Shown here in pieces: positions 52,624 to 61,448 of a DNA stretch of 64,000 nucleotides. The notes beneath the pieces are model-generated. The model had not been told where the DNA came from and did no database searches. It worked only from the letters and a program-made list of their open reading frames with translations. Position numbers and translations under genes: made by a program. The first letter of the stretch is position 1. Every line of letters starts with the position of its first letter. Source of the stretch: DAOMFB01 sp963721385 (GTDB lineage Bacteria; Acidobacteriota; Thermoanaerobaculia; UBA5066); assembly GCA_963721385.1 (NCBI GenBank), contig CAVRJB010000004.1, forward strand, positions 124,001 to 188,000, written 5' to 3'.

Positions 52624-53094
52624 ATGAAAATGAAACCGACGTTCCTCGCTGCCTGCACCATCGCCGCCGCACTCGCCGGCGCCTCGGGTCCTGCCACTGC
52701 CGCGCAGGGCTATCTCTTCGAGCGGACCGTGGAGGCGCCGAAGGGGACGAGCGTGGCCGTCGACCTCTCGTACGAGAAGGTCGCGATCGTCTCCGTCGAG
52801 TCGCAGAACGACCCGAAGGAAGTCGACGTGAAGGACGCCGAGAAGCGCGACCCGCGCGACACGACGCTCGTCATGATCCGCTTCCGTTACCGGAACGAGG
52901 ATTTCATCAAGCGGAAGGTGAGCCTCCGCGTCGTCCTCCTCGACGACTCGAACGGCGTCATCGCCGACGGCGGCCGGTCGGGGACGCTCGGCCCGAAGAA
53001 GACGGACGACACGTTCAGCTTCGTGGTGCCGGTCCGGACCGTGGAATGGCCGTCCGCGAAGCGGATGAAGATCGAGGCGATCTTCTACAAGTAG
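52624..53094 (+). CDS. Small secreted protein between two tRNA-Ser genes
   Basis: A 156-residue exported protein with no recognised family. The signal peptide ends near ATAAQGYLF. The mature part is a single beta-rich domain with charged strands (VAVDLSYEKVAIVSVESQND; TTLVMIRFRYRNEDFIKRKVSLRVVLLDDS; DTFSFVVPVRTVEW) ending KRMKIEAIFYK. It may be a small extracytoplasmic beta-sandwich. There is no Cys. The ATG at 52624 is used because it begins the signal peptide; the frame upstream runs through the tRNA. The gene occupies the space between oppositely oriented tRNA-Ser genes, 20 bases and 1 base away. Confidence 0.75.
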   Translation: MKMKPTFLAACTIAAALAGASGPATAAQGYLFERTVEAPKGTSVAVDLSYEKVAIVSVESQNDPKEVDVKDAEKRDPRDTTLVMIRFRYRNEDFIKRKVSLRVVLLDDSNGVIADGGRSGTLGPKKTDDTFSFVVPVRTVEWPSAKRMKIEAIFYK

Positions 53095-53095
53095 A

Positions 53096-53185
53096 TGGCG
53101 GTGAGGGTGGGATTTGAACCCACGGTACCCTTTCGGGTACACCGGTTTTCGAGACCGGCCTGATCAACCACTCCAGCACCTCACC
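53096..53185 (-). tRNA. tRNA-Ser (CGA anticodon)
   Basis: 90-nt type II tRNA with encoded CCA. The acceptor stem GGTGAGG pairs with CCTCACC; anticodon loop CTCGAAA gives CGA (reads UCG). A long variable arm (GGTGTACCCGAAAGGGTACC) is present and the T-arm is GTGGGTTCAAATCCCAC. Confidence 0.96.
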
Positions 53186-53227
53186 GCGAGCGGTCGAAGG
53201 CCGCGAAGTATAAGCGAACTTCCGGAT

Positions 53228-53599
53228 TCACTGCGCACAGACGACGCCGACCCGGTAGCCCAGGACCGCTCCCTGCTGGTCGAACGGAATGACGCCGTCG
53301 AAGGGGACGATCTGGGGCGAGGAGAGCTGGAGCCGGATCGGGACTGCGGTGACGGGGATGTTCTTCGCCTCGCTGCAGCCGAGCGTCCCGGCCGCCGTGC
53401 CGTTGACCGTCACGTCGACGGCTCCCGAGGCGCAGCCGCAGAACCCGGCCACGAGCGTCAGGACGTTCGGGGACCCGTTGGCGGGGAGGAGCGAGATGCC
53501 GAGCGCGGGGAGCGGGAGCGGCGGAGAGACCGGCGTCTCCGTCTTGCAGCCGGAGGCAGAGAGGGCGGCGGCCAGCAGGAGCGCGAGGCGAATCTTCAT
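53228..53599 (-). CDS. Small lipoprotein
   Basis: A 123-residue exported lipoprotein. The lipobox is LSASGC (Cys18), after a short hydrophobic stretch. The mature region has a Pro-rich linker (PVSPPLPLP) and one compact beta-like domain with two cysteine pairs (FCGCASGA and GCSEAKN). The start overlaps the branching-enzyme stop (ATGA), so it is the last gene of the galT-branching-enzyme operon. Function is unknown. Given its lipobox it should be anchored in the inner or outer membrane and may have no part in glycan metabolism. Confidence 0.75.
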   Translation of the reverse strand: MKIRLALLLAAALSASGCKTETPVSPPLPLPALGISLLPANGSPNVLTLVAGFCGCASGAVDVTVNGTAAGTLGCSEAKNIPVTAVPIRLQLSSPQIVPFDGVIPFDQQGAVLGYRVGVVCAQ

Positions 53600-55201
53600 C
53601 GGCTCCTGAGCTCCTCCTCGAAGAGCCGGTCTTTCTCCCGGATCGCAGCGGCGGCGGGATCGCCTTCCGCCGGGAGCCCCTCGTCGGCGAGCTGGGCGAG
53701 AGTCCAGAAATCGGCGACGTGCTCCGCGATCCTCCCGAACGCGTAGTCCTTCGAGACCTCGTTGTCGATCAGGAACGGCCAGTCGGACGAGTGGACGAGA
53801 AGCGTCTCCCGTTCGAGCGCCGCGAAGAGCGCCGGGTCGATCTCGTTCTTCCGGGCCTCGAAGCGCTCCATCTGCTTCTCGATGTCAGCGACCTCGCACC
53901 AGTAGGGAATCGTCTGCCCGTTCCACCAGACCCGGAAGTCGCCGCCGCGCCCCCACGTTCCGGCGGGGAGCGTCACCGCCGGCAACGGGCCGGCCGCGGC
54001 GAGCGCCTCACCCGCGGTCATGGCCACGGCGCGCGGGCTCTCCGCGACCTTCGAGAAGACGGTGCGGAGGAAGTCGACCCCCTCGTGCCACCAGTGCCCG
54101 AAGAGCTCGAAGTCGAACATCGCCACGGCCGAAGGTGGCGAGCCGTCGTCGAGCGGCGGGATCTCCTCGAGGAGCCGGACGAAGTGCGCGGCGTGCTCCT
54201 CGACGGCCTCGGCGGCCCGGCCCGCTTCCCATGGCTCCTTCGCCCCGAGGTCGAGGCGCGGGTCGGTGACGCGCCAGTACCGGTGACCGCCCGGCGCCCG
54301 GCGCTTGTGGAACTCCAGGTAACGGCCATCTCCGGGGTAGCCCACCGATCCGGACCAGACCTGCTCCGAAGACCTCGGATCGCGCGCGAGGACGGCCACC
54401 TCGAAGCCGGACTTCGTCCGGACCGCGTGCGGGCGCCACGGGGTGGCTCCGCTTTCCAGGCCCGCGGCGCGGCCCCCATAGGCCGGGACGTGAATGGCCG
54501 CCGCTCACGAGGTGCGTCTCGACGAAGAAGTAACGGACGCCGAAGGCCGCCAGGAACTCCTCGAGGCCGGCGCGCTCCTCGACGTGCCCGTCCACGGGGG
54601 ACGGCCAGGGGCCGCCGGGACGATAGGCGCACTCGGGAAGCCAGATCCCTGCCGGCCTCTTCCCGAAATGGCGCTCGTGGGCGCGGAGACCGACGTCGAG
54701 CTGCCGCTCGACGGCGCGGTCGTTCGGAAGGAGGGGCAGGAGCCCGTGCGTCGCCGCGCCGCCGATCGGCTCGAGGACGCCGAGGTCGGCGAGCGCACGA
54801 AACGACGGAACGATCCGCGCGCTCCGACTCCTGAAGTCCTCGAGGAGGCTGTCGTAGAGGTCCCGCCAATACGCCGCGATCGACGCAGCGTACGGTTCCC
54901 CCTGCTCGCCGAGCCAGGCGCCGTCCTTGTCCGCGGCGTCAGCCCGCTGGGCGAGGTAGGTCGAGAAACCCTCGGCGAAGCGCGGGTCCTCGAGCTGCTC
55001 GCAGAGGACGGGCGTCAGGCCGACGGTCGCCTTCAGCGGAACGCCGTCCGCCACGAGGTGCTCGGCGGCGCGGAGGAACGGGAGGTAGCTCTCGGCGGCG
55101 GCCTCGTAGAGCCAGTTGGCGCCGTGGGGCCAGACGCCGTGTCCGAGAACGTCGGGGATGTGGCCGTGGAGGACGAGGACGAAGCGCGCCGGCGCCGTCA
55201 T
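53596..55201 (-). CDS. GH57 1,4-alpha-glucan branching enzyme-like (one frameshift)
   Basis: A GH57 family protein with a DUF1957-type C-terminal domain, the pattern of GH57 glycogen branching enzymes. From the ATG at 55201: FVLVLHGHIPDVLGHGVWPHG-like N-terminal motif with histidine ligands, GKRPAGIWLPECAYRPGG with the catalytic Glu of the motif WLPE, and after the shift VPAYGGRAAGLESGATPWRPHAV and AMFDFELFGHWWHEG with the acid Asp. One extra base near 54488-54494 separates the two parts. The joined product is about 534 residues, standard for the family. It is coupled to galT by ATGA. It probably introduces alpha-1,6 branches into glycogen. Confidence 0.85.
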
Positions 55202-56235
55202 CCGGGGAGTTCCACGTCTCTCAGGGCGCGGGCGGCCTCCTCGGGGGCGGTGGGGTTGATGTGGAATCCGCTCCCCCACTCGAAGCCCGCCACGCGCGTG
55301 AGGCGGGGCAGGATCTCGATGTGCCAGTGCCAGTCCCACTCCAGCGAGAAGAAGTGCCCGGTCCGCCGCGGGAGGGCGTGAACGTTCGGCGACGTGTGGA
55401 GGACGAAGTTGTAGGCGGGATTCCGGAGAAGGACCTTGAGCCGCTTCAGTGTCTCGCCGAGGGCGGCCGCGAAGGCGGTGAGGAGCCCGTCCGGCATCTG
55501 GCCGAAGTCGTGCAGATGCCGCCGGGGCGCGAGGAAGATCTCGAAGGGAAACCTGGAGGCGTAAGGACAGAAGGCGACGAAGTGCTCGTGGACGAAGAGG
55601 ATGCGCGAACCGTCGGCGATCTCGTGGTCGGTCAGGTCGCAGATGAGGCACCGCTCCTTGAGCTGGTGGTGGGCGCGCGACGCCTCGAGCTCGATGGAGA
55701 TGGCCCGCGGGGTGACCGGCATCGCGATGATCTGCGTGTGGGCGTGCTCGAGCGTCGCTCCGGCCGACGGGCCGTGGTTCTTGAAGAGAAGGACGTACTT
55801 GAAGCGCGTGTCGCGCATCAGGTCGTTGATCCGGCTCTTCCAGACGCCGGCGATCGCGGCGAGCTGCTCGACCGGCTGGTCGGCGAGGCCGCGCTCGTGG
55901 TCGGGCGACTCGATGATGACCTCGTGCGCGCCGATGCCGTGCATCCGGTCGTAGGGTCCCGCGGCCCGGCGGTCGGGGGTCCCCTCGATCGCGAGGGCGG
56001 GGTAGCGGTTCGCGATGCAGCGGACGCTCCAGCCCGGCCCGTTCGGGGTCGAACCGTTCGGCCGGACGGCGTGGATCTCGTTCGGCGTCTGCGCCTCCTT
56101 CCCCTCGCAGAACGGGCAGGACTCGCGGCCGACGTGGTACTCGTGGACGATCTCGAAGTCGGCCGGGCGCGTGCCGCGTTCCGTCGCGACGATGACCCAG
56201 CGCCGGTTGAGGGGGTCGTGGCGCAGCTCGCTCAT
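55198..56235 (-). CDS. galT: Galactose-1-phosphate uridylyltransferase-like protein
   Basis: Exchanges UMP between UDP-glucose and galactose-1-phosphate. The 345-residue HIT-superfamily protein has the active-site motif HAHTQ (His164, His166, Gln168), the zinc ligands CPFC (Cys40, Cys43) and a second histidine pair in the C-terminal half (WDWHWHIEILPR). The gene order with a branching enzyme and the absence of galK/galE makes an ADP-sugar or related nucleotidyl transfer (as in galT-like enzymes acting on glucose-1-phosphate) an alternative to true GalT. A TAGAAT hexamer at 56248-56253 (reverse strand) is 12 bases before the ATG. Confidence 0.82.
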   Translation of the reverse strand: MSELRHDPLNRRWVIVATERGTRPADFEIVHEYHVGRESCPFCEGKEAQTPNEIHAVRPNGSTPNGPGWSVRCIANRYPALAIEGTPDRRAAGPYDRMHGIGAHEVIIESPDHERGLADQPVEQLAAIAGVWKSRINDLMRDTRFKYVLLFKNHGPSAGATLEHAHTQIIAMPVTPRAISIELEASRAHHQLKERCLICDLTDHEIADGSRILFVHEHFVAFCPYASRFPFEIFLAPRRHLHDFGQMPDGLLTAFAAALGETLKRLKVLLRNPAYNFVLHTSPNVHALPRRTGHFFSLEWDWHWHIEILPRLTRVAGFEWGSGFHINPTAPEEAARALRDVELPG

Positions 56236-56247
56236 GGGGTGAACGGC

Positions 56248-56253
56248 ATTCTA
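56248..56253 (-). promoter_or_regulatory. TAGAAT -10 element upstream of galT
   Basis: Minus-strand TAGAAT ends 12 bases before the galT start codon, predicting a leader of only about five bases. It is consistent with an independent promoter after the hairpin at 56289-56316. Confidence 0.4.
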
Positions 56254-56288
56254 CGGCGGGAAGCCGGGCATTCCGCTCGTGCGCCGCG

Positions 56289-56316
56289 GCCGGCGGCGCC
56301 CGAGGGCGCCGCCGGC
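56289..56316 (-). terminator. Terminator-like hairpin after the decaheme cytochrome gene
   Basis: GCCGGCGGCGCC and its exact reverse complement with a 4-base CGAG loop region, 10 bases downstream of the cytochrome stop on the minus strand. No T-run follows, so it may need Rho. It separates the cytochrome gene from galT. Confidence 0.5.
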
Positions 56317-56326
56317 GGGCAGGGAA

Positions 56327-58397
56327 TCAGCGGGCGTGGACCTTGTCGGGAGACCAGTCCGAATTGGCGCCGTGGCAGGTGGCGCAGGCCTCGCCGAACG
56401 GTGCGGTGTTGAGGTACGCGTGAGCTTCGGCGTCGCGACTGTCGTGGCAGCCGAGGCAGGCGGCCGTCGCCGGGCCCTGCGGCGTGAAGTAGTCGCGGAG
56501 GGTCACGACGTTGATCTCGCCGGGTTCGACCGGCGGGTTGTACGTGGCGCCGTTGTGGCAGGCGACGCAGTTGCCGCGGTAGCCGGGGTACGTCACCTCG
56601 TTGAAGTTCGTCGGGTTCGGCGGTGCCGGCGGGGTGTAGAAGCCGTAGATGGTGAAGTTCTGCGTCAGCTCCTCCCCCGTGTGGATCCGGTGGATCATCC
56701 GCTGCATCGAGATGCTCTCCGGCGGGGCCTGGTCGGCCGGCCGGCGGGCGGCGTCGCTGCCGTTCCCGTTGTGGCAGATGACGCAGAACTGGGTCGCGAT
56801 CCGCTGGCCGCCGTGCGAGAAGAGGAAGGAGAGGTTCGCGTGGCAGACGTTGCAGCGGTCGAGCGTCACGACGACGCGGCGCGGCACGGGGGCGGCGCTC
56901 GTCATCGAGACATACGTGATCGGGTTCATCGCGCCTTCGGTGTAGCTGATCGTCCCGCCGACGGCCTTCTGGAGCTGGACGGTCTGCCGGGACGAGGCGC
57001 TGACGGACCAGGTCCCGGTGGCGTCCGCCGGGAAGCCGTTCGTGAAGGTGTAGGTGTAGACGCCGGTGGCGGCGTCGTACGTGGCGTTCGCCAGAGTGCT
57101 CTCGCTGATCGGCTGCCGGAAGTAGCCCGTTGTCATGCCGCCGAGGAGGAGGGTGACCGTGGCTCCCGTGGAGGACTGCTTGATCGAGGTCCCGTCGTTC
57201 TGCTTGAGCGTGAACTTGACCGTCGGCTTCTTCCCCGGGCCCGCATTCGTGACGGAGAGGAGGGTGATGTTCAGGCCCTTGAGCTGCTTCGAGTCGTAGG
57301 GGAGCGTGTGGGCGCCCTTGACCGAAGCGTCCCACTCGGCGTCGCCCTGCGGAGCGTGGCAGGTGGCGCAGGAGTCGTCGTTCGCCTGCGGGAGGTTCGC
57401 GGCGCTGTGGTTCGCGCCCGTCGCGAAGTTGACGTCGGTGTGGCAGGAGCCGCAGGCCGCGCGCGACGGCAGGGTGTACCAGTTGCTTCCCTGGGGGGCC
57501 GTCGGGGAGTGGCAGCCGGCGCAGGTCCGGAGGTCGCGCGGGAAAGTGAGATCTGCTGCGACTTCCTCGTTGAGGCCTGCGTGGATCTGGTGCCAGAAGA
57601 CCTGCCCGTTGTACTGCGAGCGCGGTTCGCCCGGCTCGCCTCCGGTGCCCGGAATCGTCCCCACCATGTTGTTCGGGTTGTGACAGAGGGCGCAGGTCTT
57701 CGCCTCGCGGTAGTTCCCGCCGTGCGGGCTGACCGTCGAGCCGAGATCCGGCGTGTGGCAGTTGTTGCACATCTGCGTCGTCGTGACGCCCCACGTGGTC
57801 GCCGCAGCGCCGGTCGACGGGACGAAGTCCTTGAAGACCTGGGCGTAGTAGTTCTTCCCGACGATGGCGGAGGTGTTCCGTACGAAGCCGCCGAAGAGGG
57901 TCATCGGCTTCGACGCGTCGAAGGTCGCCGGCATCGCGTTGAAGAACGTGTACTTGTAGTGGCCGATGTCGATCGTCTGCGTCGTGCCCGTGTTGTCGCG
58001 CCCCGGGTTCCCGCCGATGCCGATCTGGTCCGTGTAGTACGTCCCGTCCCAGACCGCGGGGACGAAGCGGTAGGTCACGGTGCCGACCGTCGCGGCGCCG
58101 GTCCGGTCGAGCGGGTTGCCGAAGTCGTCGGTGATCGAGAAGTCGACGACCGGCTTCTGGCCCGCGGCCATATTGGAGACGCTGTTGATCGTCGACCTTG
58201 AGGCCCGGCCGGATGTAGTCCAGCTGGTCCGGCGTCAGGTACGCCTCCCGCTGGGTGGCGCTGTAGGCCAGCGGCGCCTCGGGAGCGAGTCGCTTCACCG
58301 GAGAACCGACGTCGCCGGAGTCGACCGGGACTTGCGACGGAAGGGCCAGGGCCCCGGCCGCCATGAGGACGAGAAGGCCGCGCTGCACCGCTACCAT
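56327..58397 (-). CDS. OmcA/MtrC-type decaheme cytochrome c (one frameshift)
   Basis: Exported multiheme cytochrome of the OmcA/MtrC family, associated with electron transfer to extracellular acceptors. From the ATG at 58397 (ribosome-binding site AAGGAGGAG) there is a signal peptide, a YLTPDQLDYIRPGLKV motif, then one extra base near 58190-58195, and the family motif VTINSVSNMAAGQKPVVDF in the next frame. Ten CxxCH heme sites are present in the main part: CNNCH, CALCH, CAGCH, CGSCH, CATCH, CNVCH, CVICH, CVACH, CLGCH and CATCH. The joined product is about 689 residues. No MtrA/MtrB-like porin-cytochrome gene is adjacent. It lacks an obvious lipobox, so attachment is unclear. Confidence 0.9.
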
Positions 58398-58559
58398 GGA
58401 ACTCCTCCTTGTTACAGCGTCGAGTTCGTCCACGAACTCGAGCCCGACGATACTGACGCCTCTGCGCTGCCACGGCGGCGGCCATTCGCCGGTGACAGGT
58501 TGCGCATTGCCGTGCTTGTCTGTAGAGTTCAAAAGGGGGGTCGTCGCCTCCCGCATCGG

Positions 58560-61448
58560 TCACGACGACGTTCGTCGGAAGCGCTCTCCCACCGGCTCGC
58601 GTGGCCGCGTCGCCTGCTCGAGAAGGAAGACGAACGAGCGGTACGCTTGCCCCGTGGCGCGGGTCATGCCGATCTCGCAGGTGCGGCTCGAGGACCAATA
58701 GCCCGCCGCTTCCGCGATCCGCGCCTCGCGCGCCTCGAGGCGGGCTGCGGAGGCCGTGAGCTCCGGGAAGAGAAAGCCCCGGTCGCCGGCGAAGCCGCAG
58801 CAGCCCGCGTCGAGCGGCACGATCACCTTGTCGGCGGCGGCCCGGGCGACCGCCTCGAGTTTCGGGGAGAGCCCCATCTTCGTGACCGAGCAGACGGGGT
58901 GCAGGACCGCGGAGGGCTCTTTCCGAAGGACCGTCAGCTTCGGCAGGAGCGTGTCGTGGACGAACTCGACGCCGTCGAGGATCGTCATCGCGTCGAATTT
59001 CACCCGGTTCTCCCCGGTCAGCTTCTCGGGGAAATGGAGGAGACCGTACGTGCACGGGCTCGTGTCGGTGAAGACGGGGAGCTTTCCTCCCGAGGACGCG
59101 CTGTAGAGGCGCTCGACGGCGCGGTTCGCGGCGACGGCATGCGCGGCTTCATAGCCCTTCGACGAGAACGGCACGCCGCAGCAGCTCCCGTTGACGTCGT
59201 CCGGGATGACGACGGGGACTCCGGCGCGGGCGGCGAGGGTGACGACGGCCTCGATCAGGGAGAGCTCCGCCGGCTCGCCCGGAAGCGCCCCCATCGTCCG
59301 GGAGAGGCAGGAAGGGAAATAGACGGCCTGCGCGCCTGCGGCGTCCGTCCTCGGGATTCCGCCGACGGCAGCGCGCGGCATCTCCGCGCTCCAGAGCGGG
59401 GTCGCCCCCCCCGAGAGGGCGCGAAGCGCTCTCGTGACCGCCACCATCGCTCCCGCCCCCAGGAGTGACTGGACGAAGTGCCCGGCGCGGAGAGCGGTCC
59501 GGAGGAGCGGCTCGACGAGAGCGAAGCGGCGGGCGACGAGTTCGGCGGTCCGCTGCGCCGTCCGGGAATGCCGGGCGGCCCGGAGGCGCTTCGTCAGCGA
59601 TCCCGTGTCGATCTTCACCGGGCAGGCCGTCGCGCAGAGGCCGTCGACGGCGCAGGTATCGAGGGCGTCGTACGGGAAGTCGGCCTCGAGCGCGGCGCGG
59701 AGAGCGGGGTCGGCGCCGGTCTCGTCGAGCCGTGCGAGCTCTCGGCGGACGACGATGCGCTGGCGCGGCGTCAGCGTCAGCTCGCGGCTCGGGCAAAGCG
59801 GCTCGCAGAAGCCGCATTCGATGCATTTGTCGACCTCCTCCTCGACGGAGGGGAGCGGCTTCAGGTTCTTGAGGTGCGCCTTCGGGTCCGCGTTCACGAC
59901 GACGCCGGGGTTCAGGAGGCCGTCCGGGTCCGCCAGCGCCTTCAGGCGCTTCATGACGGCGTACGCCTCCGCGCCCCACTCGGTCTCGACGAACGGCGCC
60001 ATGTTCCGGCCGGTGCCGTGCTCGGCCTTGAGCGCTCCATCGTACTTTCCGACGACGAGCGTCACGACGTCGTCGAGGAAACGGGCGTACTGGCCGACGG
60101 CGGCCTCGTCGCGGAACGACTGCGTCAGGACGAAGTGGAGGTTCCCGTCGCGCGCGTGGCCGAAGATGATCCCATCGGCATAGCCGTGCCTTCCGAAGAG
60201 GGCGTTCAGCTCGACGGCGGCGTCGGCCAGCCGGTCGATCGGGAACGCGACGTCCTCGATGATGACGGTCGTCCCGCTCTTCCGGACCGCGCCGACCGAG
60301 GGGAACATCCCCTGGCGGATCCTCCAGAGCCGGGCCTGCTCGCCGGCGTCGTGCGTGAACGTCGGCGGGTCCAGGAGCTTCAGCCCGGCGACCGTGGCCC
60401 GCGCCCCGTTCTCGAGCCCCGTCCGTTCGCTCTCGCCCTCGGCCTGGAACTCGACCAGGAGCGCGGCCGCGCCGGGCGGAAGGGCGCGGATCGAGGCCGG
60501 GATACCGGGCTCGGTCTCGACCGAGCGGAGCGCGGCGCGGTCCATCAGCTCGAGCGCCTTCGCGCCGGCGTCGCGGAGCGGCGGGATCGCCGCGCACGCG
60601 GCGTGGAGGCCGGGGAAGAGGAGGAGCCCCGTGTATTTCACCGGGAGGTCGGGGACCGTATTCAGGACCGCCTCGGCGATGAAGGCGAGGGTCCCTTCCG
60701 AGCCGACGAGGAGGTGCCGGAAGATCTCGACCGGGCGCTCGTAGTCGAGGAACGCGTTCAGCGAGTAGCCGGTCGTGTTCTTCATCCGGTACTTCGCCCG
60801 GATCCGCCCGGCGAGGGCGGCGTCGTTCTCGAGCGTTCTCTTCAGGTCGAGGAGCCCCTGCCAGAGAGCGGGCTCCTTTTCTCGAAGCGCCTCGTCCCCG
60901 TCGGGGCGCGAGGTGTCGATCGCCGTCCCCGAAGGCAGCACGAACGTGAGCGAGTCGAGCGTGTGATAAGCGTTCTGCGCGACGCCGCAGCACATTCCGC
61001 TCGAGTTGTTCGACAGGATGCCGCCGGCCGTGCAGGTCGCGAGGGACGCCGGGTCCGGCCCGATCTTCCGTCCCCACGGCCTCAGCGCGCGGTTCGCGTG
61101 CACCCCGATGACGCCCGGCTGCAGGCGGATCTTCCGCCCCTCGTCCTCGACGATGAGGCCGCGGAAGCCGCGCGCCACCTCGACGAGGATCCCGTCGGTG
61201 ATCGCCTGCCCCGAGAGGCTCGTCCCCGCCGCCCGGAAGGTCAGCGGGACGCCGTGCTGCCGCGACACGGCAAATAGGCCGCGGACCTCGTCGAGGCTCC
61301 GCGCGTGGACGACGGCTTTCGGGATGAGGCGGTAGAAGCCCGCGTCGGAGGCCCAGGCGATCCGGTCGATCGCGCGCGCGAGGACGCGCCCCTCGCCGAC
61401 GACCGCGGCGAGGGCGGCGTGGAGACGGCCCGCGGCGTCGTCCTTCAC
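58560..61448 (-). CDS. FAD- and Fe-S-containing D-lactate/2-hydroxyacid dehydrogenase
   Basis: A 962-residue fused dehydrogenase. Residues about 1-520 are a VAO-type FAD-binding oxidase: TFRAAGTSLSGQAITDGI for FAD binding, NNSSGMCCG, YGRPVEI-like loop and GHARDGNLHFV. The C-terminal part is a GlpC/LutA-like Fe-S unit with two ferredoxin motifs (CIECGFCEPLCP; CAVDGLCATACP) and two CCG motifs (GSCCGVPFSSKG; AGCCGFAGD). This layout matches membrane-associated D-lactate dehydrogenases that pass electrons to the quinone pool. The GTG at 61448 overlaps the upstream GH57 stop by GTGA. Its neighbour downstream is the decaheme cytochrome, 162 bases away. Confidence 0.9.
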   Translation of the reverse strand: MKDDAAGRLHAALAAVVGEGRVLARAIDRIAWASDAGFYRLIPKAVVHARSLDEVRGLFAVSRQHGVPLTFRAAGTSLSGQAITDGILVEVARGFRGLIVEDEGRKIRLQPGVIGVHANRALRPWGRKIGPDPASLATCTAGGILSNNSSGMCCGVAQNAYHTLDSLTFVLPSGTAIDTSRPDGDEALREKEPALWQGLLDLKRTLENDAALAGRIRAKYRMKNTTGYSLNAFLDYERPVEIFRHLLVGSEGTLAFIAEAVLNTVPDLPVKYTGLLLFPGLHAACAAIPPLRDAGAKALELMDRAALRSVETEPGIPASIRALPPGAAALLVEFQAEGESERTGLENGARATVAGLKLLDPPTFTHDAGEQARLWRIRQGMFPSVGAVRKSGTTVIIEDVAFPIDRLADAAVELNALFGRHGYADGIIFGHARDGNLHFVLTQSFRDEAAVGQYARFLDDVVTLVVGKYDGALKAEHGTGRNMAPFVETEWGAEAYAVMKRLKALADPDGLLNPGVVVNADPKAHLKNLKPLPSVEEEVDKCIECGFCEPLCPSRELTLTPRQRIVVRRELARLDETGADPALRAALEADFPYDALDTCAVDGLCATACPVKIDTGSLTKRLRAARHSRTAQRTAELVARRFALVEPLLRTALRAGHFVQSLLGAGAMVAVTRALRALSGGATPLWSAEMPRAAVGGIPRTDAAGAQAVYFPSCLSRTMGALPGEPAELSLIEAVVTLAARAGVPVVIPDDVNGSCCGVPFSSKGYEAAHAVAANRAVERLYSASSGGKLPVFTDTSPCTYGLLHFPEKLTGENRVKFDAMTILDGVEFVHDTLLPKLTVLRKEPSAVLHPVCSVTKMGLSPKLEAVARAAADKVIVPLDAGCCGFAGDRGFLFPELTASAARLEAREARIAEAAGYWSSSRTCEIGMTRATGQAYRSFVFLLEQATRPREPVGERFRRTSS

